The position numbers were made by a program, and so were the translations under genes. The notes under the pieces were generated by a model. The model had not been told where the DNA came from, did not search any database, and saw nothing but the letters and a program-made list of their open reading frames with translations. From the NCBI GenBank assembly GCA_030268105.1, contig BSDZ01000016.1, forward strand, positions 193,501-257,500: a stretch of 64,000 nucleotides of DNA, read 5' to 3'. This DNA is from Volvox africanus (lineage: Eukaryota > Chlorophyta > Chlorophyceae > Chlamydomonadales > Volvocaceae). Numbering within the stretch: the stretch's first letter is position 1; each line of letters opens with the position of its first letter. Shown here one piece after another: positions 1 through 11,472 of this stretch.

Positions 1-54
1 ATCATTTATTGAATAAACTCCTTTTCCTCACTTTCTTATATCCACAAAGACAGA

Positions 55-245
55 CACACACACGGGCATATTCAGACACGGGCACACACACACACACAAA
101 CAAACATACAGACACACACACACGGGCATATGCACACACATTAACAGATGCGAGGATATACACAGGGGAGCGCACACACACACACACGGGCATACACACA
201 CAGACACACACACACGCACACACACACACAGGGACACGCAAACAC
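55..245. repeat. CA-rich microsatellite
   Basis: Imperfect (CA)n with recurrent GGG interruptions, directly next to the first copy of the dispersed repeat. Overlapping open frames on both strands here (His-Thr or Cys-Val runs) are repeat artefacts. Confidence 0.9.
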
Positions 246-277
246 AGAGAAAGGGCACACACAAAGCCATATAAATC

Positions 278-580
278 TCTCCACTGGTTGAGGGTGGATG
301 TGGCCCCGATGTTGATCGATGGTGAGGGACCTGGTGATAGTGACTTGCAAGCCGAGCTGACCAGGAGTGGAGTTGAGGAGTGGCCGCCGTTGATCTGACA
401 GATTCCACTGGATGCTGGTGGTGGGTGCTGAAACACATACCTACCGGGAAATCACTGGTTTCGGAGCAGTCAACATCCCTGGGGGTGAACGGATGAGGGT
501 GTCCCGAAGGACAGGGAAAGGTAGGGACTGCCAGGTAGTGGCCACGGTGAAGCAAAGTCCTCCTATCCTACACGGGCACA
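278..580 (+). repeat. Dispersed repeat family, copy 1 (about 300 bp)
   Basis: This block is repeated with high similarity at 19107-19415 and, in a more diverged form, at 62650-62910. Shared landmarks in order are CACTGGTTGAGGGTGGATGT, GGAGTTGAGG, CCACTGGATGCTG, GGTTTCGGAGCAGTC, GGATGAGGGTGTCCCG and CTCCTATCCTACACGGGCAC. No coding capacity is convincing. Size and dispersal suggest a SINE or a short non-autonomous element, but I see neither a clear poly(A) tail nor terminal inverted repeats. Confidence 0.75.
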
Positions 581-668
581 TCTACGGGCGCACACATGCG
601 AAACATCCACCATTTGCCTCAGCGTCACTGTTTTCCCAAGCAAGGACGGCCTCTCCCGCCGTCCTCAC

Positions 669-960
669 CTGGACCTCCTTCCGCAGGACGCGCAGGCTGA
701 CAGGCACCAGCCAGTCGAGCAGCCCCATGCAGTGCATCCGGTGAACCTCCCCCGGCACGTGAAGGAAGCGCAGCCAGCCAGCTCTTCGGGTGCGTTGCGA
801 TACACCACAGGGCCAAAAGGAAGGTAATAGATACGAATGAAGAGAGAGATGGTGACGATCAAAGAGAACACCCCGCAATCCAAGACCAAGCCGCAGTACA
901 GCATTAAACGACCATCTTGTGCTTCCCCGCAGCCTGGCCTAGCCGTGCTTAACCCCAAAT
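669..960 (-). pseudogene. Possible membrane-protein exon or relic, TLC-like
   Basis: Read on the minus strand there is a hydrophobic stretch containing LFIRIYYLPFGPVVYR. In another frame it is followed by HRMHCMGLLDWLVPVSLRVL, which ends at a donor-like GTGAGG (668-663). Two hydrophobic helices separated by a short basic loop recall the C-terminal end of TLC/TMEM56-type proteins. The two parts are in different frames with no room for an intron, so this is a broken gene, an annotation error or chance. No partner exons were found. Function is not assigned. Confidence 0.25.
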
Positions 961-1099
961 CCCAAAGTCTGTAAGGAGCCACCGGTGATGCGATGTCCAT
1001 CAGGGCATGCAAACATGCGGGCTGCAAAAGAGTGCTACCTGTCATGCCGACAGGCAAGCGGGCACGCAGCTGCACAAGCGGGTATTCAATCCCACCCAG

Positions 1100-2189
1100 G
1101 TGTAGTGTGACTTGATTGCGTTAGGAGCTGATTGAGAACCAGCTGGTTGCAACTACCCGAGGATGGGCCAGCGATGTCAAACAGTTGCTAATGAGTGTTG
1201 CCTCTGCAGGTTTCATGAAAGGAGTCTGTATTCTTGCTTACACATGTAGCTTGAGTATCTAGTAGCATGTACCCACACGTATGTATGGATTTCCCACCTG
1301 TGGTACTGATTACCCTGGATATGAGATCTGACCCGGAACAAAAGGTGTTGGCTCCAGCACATGGACAGCAATAAACTTAGGGTAACTACAAACCCCGCAA
1401 CCCCGCCTGTTATCCTTTACCAGTGAGTGTGCTCGTTCATGCACCGACCGCTTGCTAAGAATGTTTCTGCAACCTACTTGCGTGCGTAAATACCCAATAA
1501 CAAATCAATGCAACGGCGGTTCAGAAATTCCAAATCATTTTCCAAAGCTCATGACGATGGTTGCAGCTTGGTGCCTCTTTTCTCCCTCGTTGGCGTTGCA
1601 AACGGACCAGAGAGTTCAAAGATCAAAAGCGGACGCAAGGGTATTTAATGCACAAGCTGACAGATGAACACATCAGGAGCGAGGCACTATGCAGGCGCAG
1701 TCCCCAAATGCCTTTCCTCCGCACATACGCGTGCTACAACCATGAGCATCAACGACCTTATCAGGGTTCATGTTCCAACCATCATCCTGCCATGCAAGTG
1801 GTATCCAAGTCACCACACTCACACAATTGCTGTGCCGAAAGACTAAATAAGCAGCCGACGGCCTGTAGCCATGACCGTCATGGGCGACGTCAGGTAAGCG
1901 TGCTAGTGCATGCCTCCTATAGCTGGCACCTGGCCATCGCAGACCTTGCCAGGATAGCCACGAAATCAAAGCTTGCAGGCCAGCAAAGATGGCATACAAA
2001 ACTCCGGCGTACAGCGGCGGGCAAGCTGTCAAGTCATGCTCAACACTCACAACGACGCTCAACTGGAAACCGCGACGTCAGGAACGTGATTGCCCCCTCC
2101 TTATCACCTTGTACCTTGCACAGAATTCCCTTGGCCCTTCATACCCCAGTCTCAACTGTCGCATCCCCCAGCGCCTTTCATCTAGCCAA
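1100..2189. other. Non-genic stretch left of VPS26
   Basis: Open frames occur on both strands, but none shows recognisable protein or a splice-bounded exon. It probably contains the downstream flank of VPS26. Confidence 0.5.
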
Positions 2190-2193
2190 TGCT

Positions 2194-2199
2194 TTACAA
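2194..2199 (-). terminator. Poly(A) signal TGTAA of VPS26
   Basis: Minus-strand TGTAA about 125 nt after the VPS26 stop. This is the standard green-algal polyadenylation motif, and its position fits a normal 3' UTR. Confidence 0.5.
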
Positions 2200-2321
2200 T
2201 GTTCGCTGCTGTTCAGTACTTCCGCTGCTGCTGCCCACACGTTTTGCTGCCGACATCACGAAAGATAGCTACCCCGGGTTGCTGCCGCCACCCTTGCAAC
2301 TTCGTCGCTTGTCCAACCGCA

Positions 2322-5300
2322 TTAAAGCGGCCCTTTTTCCGCGCCTTGTCCGGTTGTCCCCGCCCCTGAAGGTGCAGCCCCATCCTCCTTCCGATACAAG
2401 ACGATTTCCTGCTGCTTGAAGTAGCGACGATCCTCCTCGTCCACCAGCACCAGGTTGAGGAAATAGCGCACGCTGAACCTGCGAGGAGTACCGAATAACA
2501 TACATGAATACACATGGCCGACAGCAGGGTGTTGAGGCAACAACCAGTGGCCACACGCATGCACGTGTGCGTGCATGCATGTGCCTGTTTACAACATGGC
2601 GTTATGTGCGGCCAGGAAGGCCAAAAGTATTGCCTGCATGCGTTCACTGCAATAACCACTGCAAGTGAGATGCACACGGCAAGGAAGATCGATCCTGTCC
2701 TTCGACGCCGTCGGCATTTCTTGCTGGTCGGCAGGCTTGTTCCTTCACGATTCAGTCCACGCGACTCTCCCCCGTACCCCTCCCTTGCCTGCCCCATGGC
2801 CCGGCTTCCGCCCTTCTTCCCCTCCCAGCGCCTCTCACTTGTTGTGCACCTCCCGATAGGTGGGGGTGAGGTCGAAGGGTGACAGGTACAGCCTGAAGGA
2901 ATTCCCGGGAGGCAAAGTGGAGCGGGTTAGCTGGTGGCTCCCTGCGTGTTTCATGCCTGTGCCGCCGCGGACATCACAGATGTATGCCAGGACAACCTAC
3001 CTCGTGACATCCTCCTCCTCGTCGTCCTCATTATCACCATCATTATCATTGCATGGTTGAGGACCACACCAATCCCCTTTTATGCAGCTACAACAAGTCC
3101 GTAAGCCCGTAAGTCCGTCCGGAACCCACGCTCGTTGGAAAGTCCCATAGAGAACCGATTTGATTGTGCTTCGCCCATCTCACCAAAACGGATTTTAAAT
3201 TAGAGTTCTCCTGGGATGGTTAGGAGTTCTCCTCTGGAGTTACTTTCATTCTGCCCCACATGACCATTAACCCAAACATTACCCGTTATTCAGAATGCGT
3301 GAAGTTGTTCATTCAGCTCCCAGCCGAATAACGCCCTAAGCCGACTTCCAGCATGGCCATCCCAATCCCGAGGGCGTCCATCACCCGCTGCTGATGCCTT
3401 TCACCGTTCACCCTGTCCTGCCCTTTCAGAACCTGCACCTTAGAGCTTTACATGGATCATCATCTGGCCCCAACCTCTTGCCAACCCACGCCTACACGAG
3501 CACGCACCTGATTGGTATGCTCTCGCTGCGCACAGGTGCCCCGTCCATGATCTCATGCCTGGAGGGCAGCACGAATAAACCGCATCGCATAAATTACGCT
3601 GCCTATGGTCTTATGCGAACAACGGCGAGATATCAACAAAAGGGTCAGGTCCAGAAACGCGGGAGGTATCCCGCTCGCCGTGCTAAGGAAAAAGGTTAAC
3701 CCCAGTACTCGGCACCGAACAGGCGACACGGAAGGAAGGTAGCAGGTGAACTGCATACCGAAAGCGCGTGCCTCCCCTATGGGGAGTGGCGCCACCGTAT
3801 CTTGCTGCGCTAGAGCATTGGCACTCTTCCCTCAACCTTTTCACGCCACCATCCCTGTCCTACTTGGCGATCGTATCATTCTCATTATGCGCTGTGTTCC
3901 CGGACCCCGTGGTCTCTTTACGCTTGATCTCAATCTCCATGTACTTGAGCTTTATGCGAACGAGCAGGAAGTTGATTTTCCCAACAACCACATCCTGCGA
4001 AACGAGTTTAGAAACGGGGCGTGGAATTGGGCGGGAAATGCAAACGGGGCGTGGAATTGTGCGATGCCAGCTCTAAAATCAAATGCAGGAAGCCCCTGGT
4101 GTTCAGAAAGCGTATGACGGCAAAGCAAATTATGGTCATTTGTCCGTATACTGCTCACCCGCAAGTGGTATTTTGCATTATCGTACTCAAACTCGATGTG
4201 CAAGCAGTCCTCGATGCCCACCTCCATCTGCACAAAACGGTATGGTACGCCACACGACAGACGGAGATATGTGGCTAAAGGAGGGGGACAAATGTCGACC
4301 AAGGGGGAGGTGGACCCGACATGTTACCTGTATCAAACGACCTGTGCCGGCAGCTTAGACCGCTACTGCGTGCAGGACAACTTGGGACATGGATTTCTGA
4401 ACTAGTAGTGTCGAAGACATGGATTCCCTCAACCCATTTTTTCTACGACATTGTCAACACCGACATGCGATCACAGCGGTCCTTCACCTCGCGCACTGCC
4501 CCATTGCCCCACATGCGAGCCGCTCCCAGCACCCTCGGGTACCCTCCGTGAGCCCCTACCTCGCATGGCATTGACGTAATATAACCATGGCGATCGCGCA
4601 CCATCACGACAACTACGGGGGCTAGTGTGCCTCACTTCTTCGTTTCCCCGGCCCGTAGACCCCTCTCTCCCTAGGGCCCCTCGAAGATGGCCTTCCCCTC
4701 GTCCCAACCCCTCTCTCCCTAGGGCCCCTCGGAGACGGCCTTCCCCTCGTCCCAACCCCTCTCTCCCTAGGGCCCCTCGAAGACGGCCTTCCCCTCGTCC
4801 CAACCCCTCTCTCCCTAGGGCCCCTCGAAGACGGCCTTCCCCTCGTCCCAACCTTGATGGGCACCGTGGCTTCATGCAGCTTCTCGTAGTTCCGCACCCA
4901 GAAGGGGAAGTCCCGCCTCGAGTCGGGTGTCATCCCCTTACCTACCACCGTCACCCGCAGCAGATACCTGCAGCGCAGCAGCGCCGCCGGCAACAGAACA
5001 ACCAGTGGCGGCAGCAGTGGAGTTTGGAGCAACACACGCACACACAGTGTACAGTCCGCGCATTTGACGCCATTCATTCATCACTGCCCTGGCTTATCGC
5101 TTGAACCAAACCCTTCCCGTTCCACAAAACACCTTCTTAACCCACATCTGCAATGCCCCTATCACACCTAATAGCCAGGTCACCCTTGGCTCATTCTCCT
5201 TGCCTCGTCCCCGGGAACATTAACCCAAACGCCTTTAGCGCTCATCCTAGCGCAATAGCCTAGCCTATTCCAGGCCGAAGTTGAGTCATAGCCTTAGGAC

Positions 5301-6343
5301 TTAGGACAAGGCTTAGCGCTTGGCTACGACTGGTATGCAGCCTTTTCCTTACCTGCACCGCACTTGACTGCCCCGATACGAGTCGTACTGCAGCTCCACA
5401 TTTCGGAATTCAAATGGGAAGGTTTTCGATGTCTGCAGCTCCCCCCCGGGCGCCAGCTCACGGACTAGAGGATAGAGGGAAGGTGAATGGGGACCCCAGA
5501 ACAGGCCGACGAGTTACACAAATAATCGCCTGGGTTTCGTGGGTTTTAGTGGCCAGAAAAAGGGACGGAGGAAGTTTGAAATTCGAAATGATAGCTGCGT
5601 AGGGCCTGAGAACGCGCTGGTCAGCGTGGGCTGCGCATAACCAAGGAAGGCAAATGGGCCAAAATTGGTTCAAGGAGCGCATCTTTAGTCTGCAGATGTT
5701 TTTTGTATTCGTGTAATGCCAGAATGCGGATATGGTGGAGCAGAATGTCAGGAGTGTTCCTGGGCCACGTGAGGGGTTGGTTTGGGGTGATATTTATCCC
5801 GGGTGCAAAGTGCTGTAAGGACACACATGCAATCCCAAGCCGAACGGATTCTTCAAACCAGCGCATCTTGTGAATAAATTCTCCCAGGCACCTGCCAACC
5901 GCCGCCATGACTTAAACTGAAGGAGTCCACCGCACTTTCCGGCAGGCAGGCCCTCGTACACACCTAAGTTTACAAAGTCGTGGGGCGAACCGCGCTCCGA
6001 GAGAAGCTCAATCTGTCCAACCAGCTGCACACGGATGCCTTGGTGCTCAAACTTCTTGGTTGTGAGCGGCGTTACACGGATCTGCACATGATGTTTGTTT
6101 CCGAGAAGATTGTGCGCCGAAACGGAGCTGACACAGGATGCGCCAAAATGCCCTTACTTCGCCAAGGATGTTATCCTTGTTTGTAAAAAGGTGAATGTCC
6201 TCCGTCTCGCCAGTCTTGGTCTTGACAGGGGCTGTCTTCTTGTAAGGCTGCCCCCGTTCATTTTTAAATTCTAAGTCTATACGAGCTGCAGCGCCTTGTA
6301 CCAAGCCAAGAATGTTCTTCTGCGCAATCACATCCAGGCGCAA
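2322..6343 (-). CDS. VPS26: Vacuolar protein sorting-associated protein 26 (retromer subunit)
   Basis: VPS26 is the arrestin-fold subunit of the retromer trimer (VPS26-VPS29-VPS35) on endosomes; it sorts receptors back to the Golgi. Nine exons join in frame: 6343-6158, 6081-5964, 5464-5353, 4967-4853, 4227-4159, 3994-3864, 3558-3508, 2892-2839 and 2478-2322, totalling 993 nt (330 aa plus TAA), the usual family length. Near-invariant family blocks are present: VQLVGQIELLSERGSPHDFV (exon 2), KTFPFEFRNVE (exon 3), MEVGIEDCLHIEFEY (all of exon 5 bar its end), GKINFLLVRIKLKYME (exon 6), EIMDGAPVRSESIPIR (exon 7), DLTPTYREVHNK (exon 8) and RYFLNLVLVDEEDRRYFKQQ (exon 9). The C-terminal tail is short and Gly-rich. 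All introns are GT-AG. The start is the least certain part: Met at 6343 gives MRLDVIAQKNILGLVQ, but an acceptor-like CTGCAG sits just before the RIDLEF block, so the true first exon could be further upstream. Confidence 0.93.
4660..4852 (-). repeat. 48-bp minisatellite in VPS26 intron 4
   Basis: Four near-identical 48-bp units start exactly at the exon 4 splice donor and fill the first part of the intron. Each unit repeats the donor context G|GTTGGGACGAGG and contains GGGGCCCTAGGGAG. The unit is a multiple of three and has no stop, so the exon 4 frame reads through the whole array. Confidence 0.9.
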
Positions 6344-6834
6344 TTGCGTAAAGCATGCCGCCTTAAAAGTCCAGAATAGTGCAATCTGCGCACCATGATT
6401 AATCTTCAGCTAAAACCAACGCCCACTGCAGCTATCGCTGAGTGCAGATGTCAAGCATGGACTGGAGCACAGGACTGACGATAAAAGAAGTTGGGTAGTC
6501 AGCTTTACGCAGCGATGCGGTGGATTACAGATAGCAGTTGTGTTCCTTCATATCGTTCTACAACCATTAGGACATGTGCTATCCTAGGTCAGATTGGATC
6601 GAACAGTTGACGGTCGTGCACTCATGTGCCTGCCACCGTCGGCAAAATACGAGACCCATTACTTACGCACATGTCTGTTTAACCGAAGATATAAAATGTA
6701 ATACTTTATATTGTAAGACCTATCGTGTACTTGTCATGACAGCTACAGCTCGGCAAGTTATTTCCTGGCTCTCCTGAATTGAAGAAGCATTATCGTAACG
6801 TAAACTGCGGATTCCTGATGAAAATTAGATAGCA
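6344..6834. promoter_or_regulatory. Shared divergent promoter region VPS26/ALG8
   Basis: About 490 bp separates the start codons of two divergent housekeeping genes, so both promoters and 5' UTRs must lie here or in upstream exons. I see no convincing TATA box. Its function is inferred from position only. Confidence 0.5.
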
Positions 6835-9800
6835 ATGATCACTAACGTAGGCGCTTTCTTGCAGCTCGCAGTGATCGCGAGTGCAATAAAGTTACTCCTA
6901 GTACCTACCTACCGGTCCACGGATTTCGAAGTTCACCGCAACTGGCTTGCCATTACACACAGCCTTCCGATCTCCAAATGGTATGATACAGTGACTTAAA
7001 AGTTGCTTGTACTGGACAGGTGTCTGGGTAACCACGTGGCTTAAAACCCTGGCTTTACGCCACCGGGCGGAAACCCCCTTTCAATTCGCCAGGTACATCG
7101 AAGAAACATCTGAATGGACACTTGATTACCCGCCTTTCTTTGCTTGGTTTGAATGGGTGCTGTCCCAAATTGCTCGCTTTGTGGACCCTGCGATGTTGGT
7201 GGTGGAGAACCTCGAACACGCCAGCGGGCGTACGGTCTTGTTTCAGGTACGAGCGAAGGTACAGGAATGAGGACAAGACACGAAGTAACTTTAACGCCTG
7301 ATGACGTGTTAAGCCGTGTCCGTTGGCCGTCAAGGGGCCCACGCCTTCGCAACAATAAGGGGGTCCTCCCCACCTCATGTCCTTCAACGATGACCCCAGA
7401 GGCAGTGACAATAAGCTCTGATGCCTTTCGATAGTACCTGAGGCGCGCCAGACGACATAGCCGTGTCTAAACTCCCAAGCGTTTCAAGGCCTATCCGTTA
7501 GCAACCTTCCTTCGCATTTACCAGAGTCTGCGATACGGTTACTCACAGTATGCTTCACCCTCCACCACCCGTCTTCTTTCCTTCTCTGCGGCATGCCTTC
7601 CGTGCGGGTGCATGCACCCGCGTCTGTATTGCTGCACACGTTTTGCCATCTAGCATAGGTAAATGTCATCGACCGGCGAGTAGTTAGCCTCCGATTCTTG
7701 GAAGCTGGCTTATCAGAGTTACATCCCACCGGCGCGCCTCCCCCCCTTTCAATTACTTCGCCGCAGCGGCTGTCCGTTACCGTCACGGATGTCGTGTTGT
7801 TGACCGCTGCGTATGCCCTGGCAAGGCGAGTAACTTTAAATTTCCGATTCTATTAGGGTGACATTTAGACATCTTCAGATATGCGTTACATTCGGCTGTG
7901 AGCTAAAACCAGGGTGATTGGGTTTTCCGGGGACTGAAATTGCTGGATTGAATGATTACATTATTGAATTTATGATTGTTAAGCCATGTCAGGATCCCCC
8001 CCTAACCCTGTTGCGTGCCCTAATCTCACTGGCATCCTTCCAATCTTACAGCCATCTTCCGATTCCAGCTGGACGCTTTTCTCTAGCTGATTGCACGGGC
8101 GACACGTGCGCCTATATCGATCCGTTTGCACCTCCCGACGCATTGTCCCTCCCAACGCTCCTCTCAGGGATCTGTCCAGCGATGATTGCTCGTCACCTCT
8201 CAGTGGAGAAGGGAAAAGCAAAATAAAGAAGTTGCAGGGCCCAAGGTTACAAGCCGGAGGAGTTGCCGAAGAAATCACTGTGGCACCGACAACAACTTCC
8301 CACGTCGCCAGTAGTGGCCGGGGTCATGGCAACAGCAGCATTCATAGTGACAGCACTGGCAGCGACATGCGGCGCTCAATAGCATTGTTCTTCCTGTTGT
8401 CCTGTCATGCGGGCCTACTACTAGTGGATCACGTGCATTTTCAGTACAACGGCGTGATGATTGGTACGTTTTCGTGGGGTGGATTTCGTGGTTGAAAGGG
8501 GAAGTTCCTGGTTCAGAGGTGGACGACAAGTTGTGGCGCCTATTGGGAGAGGCTCCAATGAGGGCATTCATGGCAGCAACTTAACTACAAAAAGTGGGGA
8601 TTCGGGATTCTGCGTCAATTGGGAAATGGGCCAACGCAAAGGCACTTCAGGAGGATCAAACAGGAACGCAGGACGGCCAGCCCTGCCTTGCCTTTGACTG
8701 TTGACGGGCCTAAGAAGAGGCCTTCGTATCACGTACTCTTCTTCAGGCTCCCCCGTCTCTTCCTTTCCGCGTTTGCCTTCGTCTCTGACCCTCACCTCCA
8801 TCTTTTCGCTTTCGCAGGCTTGCTGCTATGGTCGTTGTACGCAGCGCGCAGAGGCCGCCATCTCCTATCCGGGCTGCTGTTCGCGGCGCTCCTCAATTTG
8901 AAGCACTTATTCCTGTACGCCGCGCCAGTGTATTTCGTCTACCTGCTGCGTCACTACTGCTGTGAGGGCACGGTGCTGGGCCCTGCCTGCGCCGAGGCTG
9001 GCTCTGGAGCCCGGAGTCCTGCCGGCCAAGGCAGCGGCAAGGGAAGCAGTTCCGAGAGAGGAGGCTATGGGCTGGGCCGCGTGGTGGTGCGGCTGGCATT
9101 GCTGGGGGCTGGTGTTTTGGCTATCTTCGGAGTCTCCTTCGGCCCCTTTATCATAATGCAGCAGATGCCGCAGGTATGGACCGGCTAGGGCAGGATTGGG
9201 TTAGGCTACTTTATCGAGACGCAGGGCAGCACAGTACCCGACTTCTGGTTCAATGGATCGATGGATCACACGTCAAACGTAAGCACGCCTTTTCCATCCT
9301 GATGCACTGCTTCAACCCGCCATGCAGGCGAAGCAGCGATCCGGATGTGTCTGCATTAACATCCTTGTCGTCTCCATTTCGCAACTTTTTAGAAGTTCTG
9401 GCATTTGAAGGCCATGAACCCTCGGCCATGCAGCCGTCACTTTCCTCGTCACCCGTACCCGCCACCTATCACCTGTAACCTGTACCCTACTGCAGGTACT
9501 CGGCCGGTTATTTCCTTTTGGTCGCGGCCTACTGCATGCTTACTGGGCTGCCAATGCCTGGGCCCCATACGCAGCAGCTGATAAGCTGCTGTCTGCGGCC
9601 ATACCACGTGTTGCTCCCCGTCTGGGATTAGATCTGGACAAATTGGGCCTGCAGATACAACCGGGGGCAGCCAACATGGCGGGTACGGGTGGAGATGGAT
9701 TCCACGTTTGGCATGAAGGGGGGATTGGGCGTGAAGGGCGTGACCCTGAGGTCAAATGCATGTGATGTGTGTCCGAGCTGACTTGAGGACTCAACAAGAT

Positions 9801-11472
9801 GCAAATAAGTAAACGGTAGGAAAGGTTGGATGGGTCGGTAAGATGGCGGTTGGGAACGGCACGGTGCATTAAGGAGGGTTGGAGCAACCGTTGATATACC
9901 GTCCCGGCGGTCATGGGCTAAGGATCCTGAGGCTAGAACGTCTTATCAGCTCGGTTGTTTTCTCCATCCTTGTTCACTCTCATACGGCATACCATGCCGA
10001 GCGCAAGTGCAAGCCATTTTGAGCGCTTCACCACTGCACGTTTTTACAACCCTTGCGGGACACGCAGGCGGCCTGGTGGGGGTCTCTCGCTTCTCAGTGC
10101 TGCCACAGGTATGGGGGAGGGTGCTAAAGATAAGTTCAGGGATAATATTTGGGAAGGGTGCAATAGTTTTAAGAAAGGAAGAGCGCGTGGCTGGGCAAAA
10201 AATGCAGGACTGGGAATCGGGGCAAGTAGTTGCGCTCTTCACCTCCCGAATTCAGCCACGCTGCGGTCCTGGTCACGAGGCGTTCAAACCCCTTGGGTAT
10301 AGCTCATCTTGTCACCTTGCCTGCTCGCCATGGCTTATATCGAAAGAAGTTATTTCCTGCCACACTATCTCTTAAAATGCCTACACTACCTCTGTCCCTA
10401 GGTGAGCCCCGCCGCCACCGCGCTGGCGGTGCTGCTGACACTTATGCCATGTCTGGCCGCCCTGTGGGCTGGTGACGGTCGCCCGGGCTATATACGGCGC
10501 AGCATTGTCCGCGCCGTATCGTACAGCTTCCTGTCTGGCTTTGTGTTTGGTTATCATGTGCACGAGAAGGCTGTATTGGTGGTGAGACGGAGGGTGCGGT
10601 ACTATTGCAGGGAAAGATTGAGGCTTTGCATGTTTGTAGGTATTTTTGCGTATGCGTATTTCATATTCACAAATGCGAAGAAGTCGTTTGCACGGTCGTG
10701 TGCCTGTATGCATCCCCGGGATCATGTAGGCCGTGTGGGAACGTACCAGTCCGTGGAAGCAGGCAGCCCAAAAGCTAGCGGTTCCATGTGAACGAGCTCT
10801 ATCTCTTTAATCATTAATCTTTAGCAGTCGTGTCTTAAGGATCCGTTTTGTACCTATCCTAATTCCTGTCTGCCCCATGGTTCCCACACCCTCCCGTGCC
10901 AGGCGCTGCTGCCGCTCGTCGTCGATGCGGTGCGCACTCCCTCGGCAGCACACCGCTTTTTGCTGCTCGCTACCGCCGGCAATTATGGCCTTCTACCTCT
11001 TATTTTCCGACCACAAGAGTACGGCACGAAGATACTGGTTTTTCTGTCATATTTCGTCGTGTCCATGGTGGCTCTTGGCTCAATTCACCCTGAAATGCAG
11101 CTTGATTCCAGAGGGACTGGAGTGGCAGGTGACAGCGCGGCATCGCATACTCTGTTAAGCCCATCCGAAATGCAAAATACAACGTCTCCTCTCAATCCTA
11201 GCTTGAAACGGAGAGCTGCAAGAAGCCCGATGAAGGGGGCCGCAGTGTTTGGACGAATGACGAAGCTATACCTGGCCGGGTTTTTGGCCGTGGAGTTGTA
11301 CGTCAGTATCGTGCATGAAGCTGTACCAGCTCTGCGGCGTCGCCTGCCGTTCGTGCCCTTGATGCTGACGTCGGTGTACTGCAGTATTGGCGTGCTGACG
11401 GTGTGGGTGGACATGGTAACAGAGTGGGTACGCGAGGCGTCAATGGGGTGGCGCAAACGGCAGAAACATTGA
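6835..11472 (+). CDS. ALG8: Dolichyl-P-Glc:Glc1Man9GlcNAc2-PP-dolichol alpha-1,3-glucosyltransferase
   Basis: ALG8 is a multi-spanning ER membrane enzyme. It transfers the second glucose from dolichyl-phosphate-glucose onto the lipid-linked oligosaccharide before N-glycosylation. Nine exons join in frame: 6835-6980, 7093-7246, 7767-7825, 8363-8463, 8818-9173, 9496-9682, 10068-10108, 10402-10581 and 10903-11472; 1794 nt, 597 aa plus TGA. Family motifs in order are [13 protein letters not shown] (residues 29-41, luminal acidic motif of the ALG6/ALG8 family), [27 protein letters not shown] (exon 4), [20 protein letters not shown] (exon 5), [17 protein letters not shown] (exon 6), [11 protein letters not shown] (exon 8) and a C-terminal hydrophobic block. 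It is longer than the roughly 500-530 aa of animal and yeast ALG8 because of Gly/Ser-rich loops in exon 5 and a polar insert in exon 9. Intron 3 has a GC donor (GCAAG|GCGAGT). The start ATG is the first in frame before the family N-terminal helix. Confidence 0.94.

Noticed and set aside
1561..2268. 235-codon plus-strand frame left of VPS26
   Set aside because: Composition is not protein-like, it has no family resemblance, and it overlaps the VPS26 3' UTR on the opposite strand.
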